A stretch of DNA of 64,000 bases from JADKAV01 sp037045455 (GCA_037045455.1 JBAOIN010000016.1:558001-622000), one strand, 5' to 3'; shown: positions 7,535-21,552, counted from the first letter of the stretch. Notes: a model not told the origin generated them from the sequence alone. Numbers and translations are program-made.

Positions 7535-8342
7535 GTGAGCGTTCTCGAGGACATCGTCGCGGGGGTCCGCGAAGACCTCGCCGCGCGCAAGGAACAGGTA
7601 CCTCTCGAGGATCTCAAACGCCGCGTCGAGACCGCGCCGGATCCGCGTGACGCGCTTGCGGTGTTGCGGCAGGGCGGCGTCGGCGTGATCGCCGAAGTGA
7701 AGCGCTCCTCGCCCAGCAAGGGTTCCCTGGCGACCATCGACGACCCGACCCAGCTCGCCCAGGCCTACGAGCGCGGTGGCGCCCGATGCATCAGCGTCCT
7801 GACCGAACAACGCCGGTTCGGCGGCAGCCTCGACGACTTGGTCGCCGTGCGGGCAGCCGTCGACGTGCCGGTGCTGCGCAAAGACTTCATCGTGACCAGC
7901 TACCAACTCTGGGAAGCTCGGGCCTACGGGGCCGACATGGCGTTGCTCATCGTCGCCGCCCTCGAGCAGCCGGCGTTGGTCTCCCTGGTGGAGCGCGCCG
8001 GAATCGATCGGCCTGTTGCCGCTGGTCGAGGTCCACGACGCCGACGAGGTCGATCGCGCCGTCGACGCCGGCGCCAAGGTGATCGGCGTCAACGCGCGCA
8101 ACCTCAAGACCCTGGATGTGGACCCTGCGGTGTTCAGCCGGGTCGCGCCTTTGATCCCGGAGGGTGTCGTGCGGGTCGCGGAGTCCGGCGTGCGCAATGC
8201 CCAGGATCTGCTCGGCTACGCCGCAGCTGGTGCCGATGCGGTGCTCGTCGGCGAAGCGCTGGTGACCCAGGCCGACCCCGCAGCCGCCGTGCAGGAACTG
8301 GTCTCGGCCGGCGAGCACCCCGCCGTCCGGCACGCTGAGTAG
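7535..8342 (+). CDS. trpC: Indole-3-glycerol phosphate synthase (frameshifted)
   Basis: TIM-barrel enzyme that closes the indole ring from CdRP; about 268 aa after correction. VIAEVKRSSPSKG, VLTEQRRFGGS, VPVLRKDFIV, IGVNARNLKTLDVD and VRVAESGV are the substrate and catalytic loops (Lys in RKDF, Glu in EVKR). The frame changes at about 8002, before ESIGLLPLVEVHD, where a single extra g is present. It is followed 7 nt later by trpB. No TrpF domain is fused, so PriA probably supplies that step. Confidence 0.93.
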
Positions 8343-8349
8343 GAGCGCC

Positions 8350-9544
8350 GTGACCGCCCTTCCTGACAGCCATGGTCATTTCGGACCCTATGGCGGCCGC
8401 TTCGTTCCTGAGGCGCTGGTCGCTGCCTTGGACGAGCTCGACGCGGCGTTCCGGGGAGCCTGGAGCGACCCGGCGTTCCACGCCGAACTGGATGCCCTGC
8501 TGCACGACTACTCGGGCCGCCCGACGCCGCTGACGCCCGCCCGGAACCTCGCGCAGGAGTTCGGTGTCGCGCAGGTCCTGCTCAAGCGCGAGGACCTCAA
8601 CCACACCGGCAGCCACAAGATCAACAACGTGCTTGGCCAGGCCCTGCTGACCAAGCGGATGGGCAAGACCCGGGTCATCGCCGAGACCGGTGCCGGCCAG
8701 CATGGTGTCGCCACTGCGACAGCCGCGGCGTTGCTGGATCTCGAGTGCGTGGTCTACATGGGCGAGGAGGACACGCAGCGACAGGCGCTGAACGTCGCGC
8801 GGATGCAGCTGCTCGGTGCCGACCGTCGTTCCGGTCACGACCGGAAGCCGCACGCTCAAGGACGCGATCAACGAGGCCATGCGGGACTGGGTCACCAACG
8901 TCTCGGACACCCATTACCTGCTCGGCACAGTGGCAGGTCCGGCTCCGTTCCCGGAGATGGTGCGGGAGTTCCACCGGGTGATCGGCAAAGAGGCCCGGCA
9001 GCAGTGTCTGGATCGCGGTGGGTTGCCTACCGCAGTGGCTGCCTGCATCGGCGGCGGCTCCAACGCCATCGGCATCTTCTACGACTTCTTGGGCGACGAG
9101 TCGGTGGCGTTGCACGGGTTCGAGGCGGCCGGCGACGGCATCCCGACCGGCCGGCACGCAGCAACCCTGTCGGCTGGTTCCATCGGTGTGTTGCACGGCA
9201 CCCGGTCCTACCTGCTGCAGGACGCCGACGGGCAGACGATGGCCAGCCACAGCATTTCGGCCGGGCTCGACTATCCGGGAGTGGGGCCGGAGCATGCCTG
9301 GCTGCGCGACAGTGGCCGGGTCGTTTACAGCGGCGTCACCGACGTGGAGGCCATGGCGGCGTTTGAGTTGTGCTGCCGGACCGAGGGGATCATCCCGGCG
9401 ATCGAAAGTGCCCACGCCGTGGCAGGTGCTCGTCGGATCGCCGCCGAGCTCGGCCCGGACGCGACCATCCTGATCAACCTGTCCGGCCGTGGCGACAAGG
9501 ACGTCGCGACCGCTGCGGAGTACTTCGGATTGGGGCACACATGA
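8350..9544 (+). CDS. trpB: Tryptophan synthase beta chain (frameshifted)
   Basis: PLP enzyme that condenses indole with serine; about 397 aa. The PLP lysine is Lys91 in HTGSHKINN; the substrate loop is AETGAGQHGVATA; the phosphate-binding GGGSNAIG lies near residue 235. One extra base at about 8821, between LLGA and TVVPVTTGSRTLKDA, breaks the frame. The stop overlaps the trpA ATG, as expected for the alpha2beta2 complex partners. Confidence 0.95.
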
Positions 9545-10341
9545 GCCGGCTCGCGGAGGCGTTCGCCGCGGCTCGAGCCGAGCAGCGGGCACTGCTCATC
9601 GGCTACCTGCCGGCTGGCTTTCCGACCTGGGTGGACGCCGTGGCCATCATCACCGCGATGGTCGAGAGCGGCGTCGATGTGGTCGAGATCGGACTGCCGT
9701 ACAGCGACCCCTTGATGGACGGGCCGGTAATCCAGACAGCGGCTGATCAGGCGCTCGCGCAGGGAACCACCGTCGCCGATGTTCTGCGGACCGTGGAAGC
9801 GGTCGCGGCTACAGGGGCGCCGACGCTGGTGATGAGCTACTGGAATCCGATCGAGCGCTACGGTCTGGACCGCTTCGCCAAGGACCTCGCGGCGGCCGGG
9901 GGAGCGGGGGTCATCACCCCGGACATCATCCCGGAGGAGGCTGCGGACTGGGTGGCCGCCACTGACGAAGCGATGGTCGACCGGGTCTTCCTCGTGGCGC
10001 CGTCCTCGCCCGCCGAGCGCATCGAGACGGTGGCCCGGGTCAGCAACGGCTTCGTCTACGCCGCTTCCACGATGGGGGTCACGGGCACCCGCGACCAGGT
10101 TTCGGTGGACGCTCGCGAACTCGTGAAGCGGACGAAGAAGCTGACGGCCCAGCCGGTATGTGTGGGTCTGGGTGTGTCAACGCCGGAACAGGCCGGCGAG
10201 GTCGCCCGCTACGCAGACGGAGTGATCGTGGGTTCGGCTTTCGTGCGCCGGGTTCTGGAGGCGGACTCGCCTGCCGCGGCGGCCGCCTCGGTGGCGGAGT
10301 TGGCAGGACAGATGGCCGCCGCGGTGCGGGCAGCCCGGTGA
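9541..10341 (+). CDS. trpA: Tryptophan synthase alpha chain
   Basis: 266 aa, intact. It cleaves indole-3-glycerol phosphate and channels indole to TrpB. The catalytic pair Glu49 (VVEIGLPYSDP) and Asp60 (LMDGPVIQ) are present. Phosphate-binding FVYAASTMGVTG and VGLGVSTPEQ loops are intact. The start ATG overlaps the trpB stop. It is the last trp gene; a separate promoter-like TAGGCT at 10413 precedes the next gene. Confidence 0.96.
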   Translation: MSRLAEAFAAARAEQRALLIGYLPAGFPTWVDAVAIITAMVESGVDVVEIGLPYSDPLMDGPVIQTAADQALAQGTTVADVLRTVEAVAATGAPTLVMSYWNPIERYGLDRFAKDLAAAGGAGVITPDIIPEEAADWVAATDEAMVDRVFLVAPSSPAERIETVARVSNGFVYAASTMGVTGTRDQVSVDARELVKRTKKLTAQPVCVGLGVSTPEQAGEVARYADGVIVGSAFVRRVLEADSPAAAAASVAELAGQMAAAVRAAR

Positions 10342-10445
10342 GTGATCAGGCGCAGGACGTTCGGACGCGGTCTGCCCGGGCGCCGCTGACCGGTATCGCG
10401 GACACCAGCGTTTAGGCTTTACCAAGCACAGGCGAGAGGTAGGTC

Positions 10446-11228
10446 ATGGCCGACAAGAAGGAAGCGAAGTCCACCCGCGAGAAAGCCGCGGAGGCACGTG
10501 CCGCGGCGCAGGCGTCCGAACGCCGCCGCGAGCGGATGATCCGGATCATCGGCGGGATCGCGGTGTTGGCGGTCGTGGGCATCATCATCGGTATTGGGGT
10601 GATGAACTCCGGCGGCAGCGACAACAACAACAGTGACACTCCCAGTGCCGACTCGGCGCTGCCTACCGGCATCACCAAGGACAACGGCTACGGCTACCAG
10701 GTGAGCAACCCCACCGGCAAGCCGCAGGTGGTCATCTACGAGGACTTCCAGTGCCCGGCGTGCAAGCAGTTCGAGACCACCTACGGTCCGGCCGTCGAGA
10801 AGTGGGCCAGCGCCGGCGACATCGCGCTGACCTACCGCATCATGACGTTCTTGGACAAGAACCTGAACACTGACCACTCGGTACGCGCGGCCAGCGCGTT
10901 CGGCTGCTCCATCAACGCCGACCAGGGCTTGCCGTACCACAACACGCTCTATGCCAACCAGCCCGCGACCGAGGGCCAGGGCTGGACCGACGACCAGCTC
11001 AAGCAGTTCGGCGCCGATGCCGGCATCACCGGTGACGCCAAGACCACGTTCGACCAGTGCGTCGATGCCGGGACCTACAAGGGCTGGGCGCAACTGTCCA
11101 ACCAGGCTGCTTTCGACTCCGGGGTGACCGGCACGCCGACCATCGAGGTGAACGGGCAGAAGATCGCGGACAGCGCACTGGCCAGCGAGCAGGCGCTGAA
11201 GGACGCGCTGACGAACCCGCAGCAGTGA
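10446..11228 (+). CDS. DsbA/thioredoxin-like membrane-anchored oxidoreductase
   Basis: 260 aa. A basic, Ala/Glu-rich cytoplasmic N-terminus (1-30) is followed by one transmembrane helix (about 31-53), a Ser/Asn linker, and a DsbA-like thioredoxin fold with active site CPAC (Cys103, Cys106) in YEDFQCPACKQFE. The cis-Pro region is GVTGTPTIEVNG. It probably forms or shuffles disulfides in exported proteins. TAGGCT (10413-10418) and a GAGAGG ribosome-binding site precede it. Its stop overlaps the lgt GTG. Confidence 0.88.
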   Translation: MADKKEAKSTREKAAEARAAAQASERRRERMIRIIGGIAVLAVVGIIIGIGVMNSGGSDNNNSDTPSADSALPTGITKDNGYGYQVSNPTGKPQVVIYEDFQCPACKQFETTYGPAVEKWASAGDIALTYRIMTFLDKNLNTDHSVRAASAFGCSINADQGLPYHNTLYANQPATEGQGWTDDQLKQFGADAGITGDAKTTFDQCVDAGTYKGWAQLSNQAAFDSGVTGTPTIEVNGQKIADSALASEQALKDALTNPQQ

Positions 11229-12067
11229 CCTTCGCGTTCATTCCCTCACCCCCTCAGGGGGTCTGGCACCTCGGGCCGTTCCCGATCCGGGCGTACGCGC
11301 TGCTCATCCTCGTCGGGATCTTCGTGGCGATCTGGATCACGGACAAGCGCTGGGTGGCCCGCGGTGGCATGGCCGGTCAGATCGGCGAGGTCGCGTTGTG
11401 GGCTGTGCCCGCCGGCATCATCGGCGCCCGGCTGTACCACGTCATGACGGACTGGTCGACGTACTTCGGCACCGGGGGGCTGGGGTTCGTGGCTGCTCTG
11501 AAGATCTGGCAGGGCGGCTTGGGGATCTGGGGTGCGGTGCTCGGCGGCGCGCTCGGTGCCTGGTACGCCTGCCGGCGGTACAACCTGCTGCTCCCGCCGC
11601 TCGGGGATGCGCTGGCGCCCGGCCTGGCCATTGCCCAGGCGATCGGGCGGTTCGGCAACTGGTTCAATCAGGAACTCTTCGGGGAGCCCACAACGTTGCC
11701 GTGGGGACTGAAGATCGACGCGACGCACCGTCCCGACGGCTTCGAGCAGTTCGCGACGTTCCACCCGACGTTCCTCTATGAGGCGCTGTGGTGCCTGGGA
11801 GTTGCCGCGGTCGTGTGGTGGGCCGACCGTCGCTTCCGCATGGGACACGGGCGGGTGTTCGCGCTCTACGTCGCGCTGTACTGCCTGGGCCGGCTGTTCT
11901 GGGAGATCCTGCGTATCGACACCGCGACCCGGATTCTGGGTCTGCGGGTCAACATCTTCACGAGTGTGCTGGTCGGGCTCGGCGCTGTTGTTTACCTGGT
12001 GATCAGCGCGCGAATGCGGCCCGGCCGCGAGGAGTCGGTCTACCGGCGGCAGATGATCTTGGGCTGA
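11225..12067 (+). CDS. lgt: Prolipoprotein diacylglyceryl transferase
   Basis: 280 aa, about seven transmembrane helices. It transfers diacylglycerol from phosphatidylglycerol to the lipobox cysteine of prolipoproteins. The signature IGRFGNWFNQELFG (about 139-152) and the conserved YHVMTDW (about 70) are present, as is the FHPTFLYE motif. GTG 11225 overlaps the stop of the DsbA-like gene. A copy of the double-hairpin repeat starts a few bases after the stop. Confidence 0.94.
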   Translation: MTFAFIPSPPQGVWHLGPFPIRAYALLILVGIFVAIWITDKRWVARGGMAGQIGEVALWAVPAGIIGARLYHVMTDWSTYFGTGGLGFVAALKIWQGGLGIWGAVLGGALGAWYACRRYNLLLPPLGDALAPGLAIAQAIGRFGNWFNQELFGEPTTLPWGLKIDATHRPDGFEQFATFHPTFLYEALWCLGVAAVVWWADRRFRMGHGRVFALYVALYCLGRLFWEILRIDTATRILGLRVNIFTSVLVGLGAVVYLVISARMRPGREESVYRRQMILG

Positions 12068-12072
12068 GGCCG

Positions 12073-12168
12073 ACCGATCCGTGAGCATTCTGGGCATCTG
12101 TTAGCCCTACGGAGGGGTTTTCGGCCCCCGGGAGGCTCACGGATGCCCGGAATGCTCCCCGATTGCCA
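12073..12168. repeat. Double-hairpin dispersed repeat, copy 2
   Basis: Same architecture as at 4457-4550. The outer inverted arms are GTGAGCATTCTGGGCATCTG and the complement of GGATGCCCGGAATGCTCCCC. The inner stem is GGGG-TTTTCGG-CCCC. The 3' edge GATTGCCA is identical to copy 1. It sits between lgt (+) and a convergent hydrolase gene (-). The inner stem differs from the other copies but remains paired. Confidence 0.85.
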
Positions 12169-12180
12169 TCCCGAGAGTCG

Positions 12181-13031
12181 TCAACCGACCTCGGCGGCGA
12201 ATCGTCGCAGCGTCTCCAGGATCCGGTCCGGGTATTCCAGCACCAGGAAGTGGGTGGCGTCCCAGCGCTCGACGCTGCCACGCGGCGTGCGGTCGGCGGC
12301 GTGCTCCACGGCCTGCGGATCGGTGACGAAATCCTGGCCGGCGCTGACGTACAGGACCGGACATGTGATGCGGTCGAGGTCCATCGCTTCGTGACGCTGA
12401 AAGGCGCTGGCCAACCGGCCGTACCAGTGCACGTCCATACCGAAGAAGTCCTTGACCAGTTCGCGAACGTGTTCGGTCTGCGCGCTGGCGCCGATCGCCC
12501 CGGTGGCCTTCAGCAGATCGGTCGTCCCAGGCAGTTGCCCGACCCGGTTGGCCAGCGAGGTGAGCCAGGAGCCGCCGGCCTGCAGCAACGCCGTCCCGAA
12601 GGCCACCGCCTGCGCCGCGACATCGCGCGGGACTGGCGGCAGCATTGCGTCGTACGAACCGCCAGGAACCCCGGCCAGCGCCACCACCCCCGCGACCCGT
12701 GGGTCGGCGGCTGCCAGTTCCAACGCGATGTTGACACCCAAGCGACCAGCCCACGACCAGGTAGCGCTCCCACGCCGGCGTCCTCAACCAGGGCCAGGGC
12801 ATCCGCCACGTGATCGGCCATCTCGAACCCACCGCGTGGCTGTTCGGACGGCGGGATCCCCCGGTGGAACCAGGTGCGCGCGTCGAACCCGCAGTCCGGG
12901 TCTCGCAGACTTGGCCACGCGGCCGGGCTTGAGGCCAGGCCATTGCAGATCAGCAGGGGAGTGCCGTCACCGCCGTTGTGCCAGGCGGCGATGGTGGTTC
13001 CGTCCGCACTGGTCACGGTGTAGTCGGGCAC
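12181..13031 (-). CDS. Alpha/beta hydrolase (frameshifted)
   Basis: About 282 aa. Features are an N-terminal PDYTVTSADGTTIAAW strand pair, oxyanion region PLLICNGLASS, nucleophile elbow GWSLG, acid loop YVSAGQDFVTDP and catalytic His in WDATHFLVLE. This is a complete serine hydrolase triad of the proline-iminopeptidase / haloperoxidase-like superfamily. Two single-base insertions, near 12738 and 12769, flank the GWSLG region. GTG 13031 is the start, with CACACT 6 nt upstream. Substrate unknown. It diverges from gltB. Confidence 0.75.
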
Positions 13032-13069
13032 GGTGTCAGTGTGGCAGCCGTCCTGCCAGCCGGCCCGTG

Positions 13070-13075
13070 TATGCT
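13070..13075 (+). promoter_or_regulatory. gltB -10-like element
   Basis: TATGCT about 74 nt upstream of the gltB ATG, in the gap between the divergent hydrolase and gltB. No clear -35 partner. A GGGAG ribosome-binding site lies just before the ATG. Confidence 0.35.
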
Positions 13076-13148
13076 CGAACCACTTCGGGCCAACGACGTC
13101 CCGCGGGCGCGCATCCGCGTGCCTGAACGAGACGTCCGGGAGTGCCCA

Positions 13149-17643
<4,495 letters not shown>

Positions 17644-17651
<8 letters not shown>

Positions 17652-19105
17652 CCCCAGAGGATTCATGAAGGCCGGGCGGCGAACTGCCCACCCGGCGGCC
17701 GGTCGAGGTGCGCATCCAGGACTGGCGGGAGGTGTATGAGCAGTTCCCGGAATCGTCGCTGCGCACGCAGGCCGCCCGGTGCATGGACTGCGGCATCCCG
17801 TTCTGCCACAACGGCTGCCCGCTGGGCAACCTCATCCCCGAGTGGAACGACCTCACCCGGCGCGGCGACTGGCATGGCGCGATCGAGCGGCTGCACGCCA
17901 CTAACAACTTCCCGGAGTTCACGGGTCGGTTGTGCCCGGCGCCCTGTGAGAGCGCCTGTGTGCTGGGGATCAACCAGGACCCGGTGACGATCAAGCAGGT
18001 CGAGGTCTCGATCATCGACCAGGCATGGGAATCCGGGTGGGTGCAGCCGCAGCCACCTGAGCGGCTCTCCGGCAAGACCGTCGCGGTGGTGGGTTCCGGA
18101 CCGGCCGGGCTCGCCGCTGCTCAGCAACTCGCCCGGGCCGGGCACACGGTCGCCGTGTACGAGCGGGCCGACCGGATCGGCGGTCTGCTGCGCTACGGCA
18201 TCCCCGAGTTCAAGATGGAGAAGCGTCACGTCGACCGCCGCATCGCCCAGATGCAGGCGGAGGGCGTGAAGTTCCGCACCGGCATCGAGATCGGCAAGGA
18301 CCTGTCAGCCGACGACCTGCGCCGCCGGTACGACGCGGTACTGGTTGCGGCCGGTTCGACGATCGGCCGGGATCTGCCCGTGCCGGGCCGGGAGCTCGCG
18401 GGCATCCACCAGGCCATGGAGTACCTGCCGCTGGCCAACCGGGTGCAGGAGGGGGACCTCGACGACTCGCCGATCCACGCCGGCGGCAAGCACGTCGTCG
18501 TGATCGGCGGCGGGGACACCGGGGCTGACTGCCTGGGCACCGCGATCCGGCAGGGCGCGGCCAGCATCACGCAACTGGAGATCCTGCCGACCCCACCGCA
18601 GGCGCGGCCCAGCGGACAGCCGTGGCCGACCTACCCGGTGATCTTCCGCATCTCCAGCGCCCACGAGGAGGGCGGCGACCGCGTGTACAGCGTCTCGACC
18701 AAGCGCTTCCTCGGCGACGGTCAGGTGACCGGGTTGGAACTGGTCGAGGTCGAATGGCAGGATGGCCGGCCGGTCGAGATCGCCGGTACAGAACGGACCA
18801 TTCCGGCCGACCTGGTGACGCTGGCGATGGGCTTCGTCGGTCCGGAGGCGGACTCCTTCGAGGCGCAGCTGGGGTTGAGTCGTGACGCCCGTGGCAACCT
18901 CGAGCGCGGCGACGATTACGCGACCACTGTTCCCGGGGTCTACGTCGCAGGGGACGCCGGGCGCGGGCAGTCGCTGATCGTGTGGGCGATCGCCGAGGGT
19001 CGGGCGGCTGCGGCCAGCATTGATGAGTACCTGATGGGGGAGACGAACCTGCCTCAAGCCGCTGCCGGCTTCGGCACGGCAGTTGCTGGCCTAGGGAACC
19101 ACTGA
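17644..19105 (+). CDS. gltD: Glutamate synthase small subunit (frameshifted near start)
   Basis: About 486 aa. Two N-terminal 4Fe-4S motifs are CMDCGIPFCHNGCP and CPAPCESACV. The FAD dinucleotide fold is VVGSGPAGLAAAQ, the NADPH fold is VVIGGGDTGADC, and the C-terminus has YVAGDAGRGQSLIVWAI. It transfers electrons from NADPH to GltB. The GTG at 17644 overlaps the gltB end. An extra base near 17675 shifts the frame before ELPTRRPVEVRIQDW. The stop codon lies inside the left terminal repeat of the palindromic element that follows. Confidence 0.95.
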
Positions 19106-19260
19106 TTCATCATGTCCCGGCTGCAACGCGCTCAGAGCGCGCGATCTGTCTGCGCCCCACCCCTAGGTCATAGCGCTGCTATGACCTAGGGGTGGGGCTT
19201 GCAGCTCACGCGCTCAGCCACGTTTCGCTCGGCACAGCATCAATCAGTACTTCCTTAGCT
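19101..19260. repeat. Palindromic MITE-like element, copy 1
   Basis: 160 bp. The ends ACTGATTCATCATGTC and the complement of GCACAGCATCAATCAGT are terminal inverted repeats. The centre (19155-19174 against 19178-19197) is a perfect 20-bp hairpin with a 3-nt loop. No ORF. A second, diverged copy lies at 39342-39507, collinear from CTGATT through CGATCTG, CATA-CGCTGCTATGA and CGTTTCGC to CTTCCTT-AGCT. The gltD stop lies within the first 5 bp. The central hairpin could also terminate gltD transcription. Confidence 0.8.
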
Positions 19261-19271
19261 CACGGCCGATC

Positions 19272-19418
19272 CGCGTTCGAAACCTGGCCGGATAGGTGAA
19301 CTCGTCTTCCGGGCTGGCCAGGTTTCGAACACGACACGCCCCACCGGCGCCCGGCCCATCGGAGTGTCGGCGTCCAAACGTGGCCAGTCACGTCCTGGTC
19401 GGCCAGGTTTCGAACGCG
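19272..19418. repeat. Three copies of a 19-nt motif upstream of pyk
   Basis: GGCCAGGTTTCGAAC plus flanking bases occurs at 19272-19291 (inverted), 19315-19333 and 19400-19418 (both direct). The inverted copy can pair with either of the direct copies, giving two mutually exclusive stems. The core contains TTCGAA. With the preceding palindromic element this fills the whole 360-bp gltD-pyk gap; no gene is seen there. These could be operators, alternative RNA structures or repeat remnants. Confidence 0.7.
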
Positions 19419-19451
19419 CCAGGCCCTCCTGCGATTATCAGCCCGACGAAC

Positions 19452-19457
19452 TACCCT
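19452..19457 (+). promoter_or_regulatory. pyk TACCCT -10-like element
   Basis: TACCCT, 8 nt, then the pyk GTG at 19466. No ribosome-binding site. If this is the promoter, the 19-nt repeats at 19272-19418 lie upstream of the start of transcription and would act as DNA sites, not as a leader. Confidence 0.45.
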
Positions 19458-19465
19458 TGTGACTC

Positions 19466-20923
19466 GTGCGTCGCGCAAAGATTGTCTGCACCCTCGGGCC
19501 TGCCACCGACACCGATTCCGGTGTGGTCGACCTGATCCGCCACGGCATGTCGGTGGCCCGGCTCAACCTCAGCCACGGTTCACATGAGGATCACCAGCGC
19601 CGCATCCACATGGTGCGCCGCGCCTCCGAGGCCACCGGCGTCGGGATCGCGGTCCTTGCCGACCTGCAGGGTCCCAAGATCCGGCTCGGGACCTTTGCCG
19701 CCGGCCCGGTCGTGCTGCCGGAGGGTGCTGACTTCACGATCACCGTGCGCGACGTGCCCGGCGATGCCCGGATGTGTTCCACCACCTACGCGGGTCTGCC
19801 CGGGGACGTCAACGTCGGCGACGACATTCTGATCGACGACGGTCATGTGGGGCTCCGGGCGGTTGACGTCACGGATACCGACGTGCGCTGCGTCGTCACG
19901 GTCCCCGGCCGGGTCAGCAATCACAAGGGGATCAACCTGCCCGGCATCGAGGTCAGCGTCCCGGCGCTTTCGGACAAGGACAAGGACGACCTGCGTTGGG
20001 CGCTGCAGGCGGGCGTGGACCTCGTCGCGCTGTCGTTCGTGCAGCGGCCCGAGGACATCGACGACGTGCGAGCGATCATGGACGAGGTCGGCTGGCATCG
20101 CCCAGTGCTCGCCAAGATCGAGAAGCCGCAGGCCGTCGACCGGTTGGAGGCGATCATCGAGGCCTTCGACGGGATCATGGTCGCCCGCGGTGACCTCGGC
20201 GTGGAACTGCCGATGGAGCAGGTGCCGTTGGTGCAGAAGCGAGCCATCACTGCCTGCCGAGCTGCGGCCAAGCCCGTCATCGTCGCCACTCAGATGCTGG
20301 ACAGTATGGAGACCTCGACCCGGCCTTCGCGGGCTGAAGCCTCCGATGTGGCCAACGCGGTGCTGGACGGGGCGGATGCGCTGATGCTCAGCGGAGAGAC
20401 CAGCGTCGGTCAGCACCCCGCGTTGGTCGTCGAGACGATGGCTCGGATCATCGAGTACGTCGAGGAGAAGGCGCTGGGAGAGGTCTCGCAGACCGAGGAC
20501 AACCGAACCGGTTCCACCGCCCGCGCCATCACCCGCGCAGCGGTCGAGGTGGCCGAGGAGACCGACGCGTCGTTCATCGTGACGTTCACCGAGACCGGCC
20601 TGACGCCGCGATTGGTCGCGAGGCACCGGTCCTACATCCCGGCGCTGTGCTTCACCCCGCAGGAACACGTCCGCAATTACCTGTCCCTCGTGTGGGGCAT
20701 CCAGCCCTACCTGGCACGGCCGATGCGCCACACGGACGAACTCGTCGAGCAGGTGGACCAGGAGATCCTGCGGATGCAGATGGCCGCACCCGGCGACAAG
20801 GTTGTGGTTATCGCTGGTGTTCCGCCGGGCATTCCCGGAACGACCAACGGCATGCGCGTGCACATCGTCGGTAGCGGTTCGATGGGCCGGGCCGAAGGGG
20901 CGGAGACCGCCGCGGAGGTATAG
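19466..20923 (+). CDS. pyk: Pyruvate kinase
   Basis: 485 aa, intact. It converts PEP and ADP to pyruvate and ATP. Family motifs are AKIVCTLGPA at the N-terminus, ARLNLSHGSHEDH, KIEKPQAVDRL with the catalytic lysine, MVARGDLGVELP (Mg and PEP ligands) and TQMLDSMETSTRPSRAE. The C-terminal allosteric domain follows from about residue 350. GTG 19466 gives MRRAKIVCTLGP, a normal N-terminus. It is transcribed alone; bldD converges from the other side. Confidence 0.97.
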   Translation: MRRAKIVCTLGPATDTDSGVVDLIRHGMSVARLNLSHGSHEDHQRRIHMVRRASEATGVGIAVLADLQGPKIRLGTFAAGPVVLPEGADFTITVRDVPGDARMCSTTYAGLPGDVNVGDDILIDDGHVGLRAVDVTDTDVRCVVTVPGRVSNHKGINLPGIEVSVPALSDKDKDDLRWALQAGVDLVALSFVQRPEDIDDVRAIMDEVGWHRPVLAKIEKPQAVDRLEAIIEAFDGIMVARGDLGVELPMEQVPLVQKRAITACRAAAKPVIVATQMLDSMETSTRPSRAEASDVANAVLDGADALMLSGETSVGQHPALVVETMARIIEYVEEKALGEVSQTEDNRTGSTARAITRAAVEVAEETDASFIVTFTETGLTPRLVARHRSYIPALCFTPQEHVRNYLSLVWGIQPYLARPMRHTDELVEQVDQEILRMQMAAPGDKVVVIAGVPPGIPGTTNGMRVHIVGSGSMGRAEGAETAAEV

Positions 20924-20950
20924 GTGACCCACCAGGATCGGTGAGCGGAA

Positions 20951-21433
20951 TTACTTCTTGCCCGCCTCCGGGTTCAAGACACCCCACGCCACGAGCTGTT
21001 CGGCGAGCAGGCCCGGCGGCTGGTCGTAGATGACCGCGAGTGTGCGCAGGTCGTCCTGGCGGATGCTCAGCACGCGGCCGTTATAGTCACCGCGCTGGGC
21101 CTGGATGGCCGCGGCATAGCGAGCCAGCGGCCCCACCTTGTCGGTCGGCACTTGGCCGAGACGCTCAAGGTCCAGCACGAGCCGGGTGGGCGGCTCGGAG
21201 GCCGCGCCGGGCTGCGCGTCGGGCAGCAGTTCAGCAACGGGAACCCCGTAGAAGTCCGCCAGTTCGGCCAGTTTCTGCACCGTCACCGCCCGGTCACCGC
21301 GCTCGTAAGACCCGACGACGACGGCCTTCCACTTGCCCTTGGACTTCTCCTCGACGCCGTGCAGGGAAAGGCCCTGCTGCTGGCGGATCGAACGCAGTTT
21401 CGCCCCTAGCGCTCGCGCGTAGTCAGAAGGCAT
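20951..21433 (-). CDS. bldD: BldD-like c-di-GMP-responsive repressor
   Basis: 160 aa. The N-terminal XRE-type helix-turn-helix (about 6-66) contains LRSIRQQQGLSLHGVE and VVVGSYERGDRAVTVQKLAE. The C-terminal domain carries the bipartite c-di-GMP signature RGD (114-116), 8 residues, RQDD (125-128), exactly as in Streptomyces BldD. The start is set at the internal Met to match the family (MPSDYARALGAKLRSIR). It is a global repressor of development in sporulating relatives. Adjacent to pyrR as in Streptomyces, but divergent from it. Confidence 0.93.
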   Translation of the reverse strand: MPSDYARALGAKLRSIRQQQGLSLHGVEEKSKGKWKAVVVGSYERGDRAVTVQKLAELADFYGVPVAELLPDAQPGAASEPPTRLVLDLERLGQVPTDKVGPLARYAAAIQAQRGDYNGRVLSIRQDDLRTLAVIYDQPPGLLAEQLVAWGVLNPEAGKK

Positions 21434-21534
21434 GGCCCGCTCCATCCGGTCGTCGACTCAGAGGTTACGGAGCGTGATCACCGGCAAGCAACTCGAGCGG
21501 CACGTCGGTGACAAGGGCCTCGCCAACCGGGTGA

Positions 21535-21540
21535 TAGCGT
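21535..21540 (+). promoter_or_regulatory. pyr operon -10-like element
   Basis: TAGCGT about 13 nt before the PyrR-binding hairpin. A start of transcription near 21547 would put the whole hairpin in a leader of about 55 nt. No convincing -35. Confidence 0.35.
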
Positions 21541-21552
21541 CAATCGCGACAG

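Noticed and set aside
19580..20932. 450-codon minus-strand frame opposite pyk
   Set aside because: Shadow of intact pyruvate kinase.
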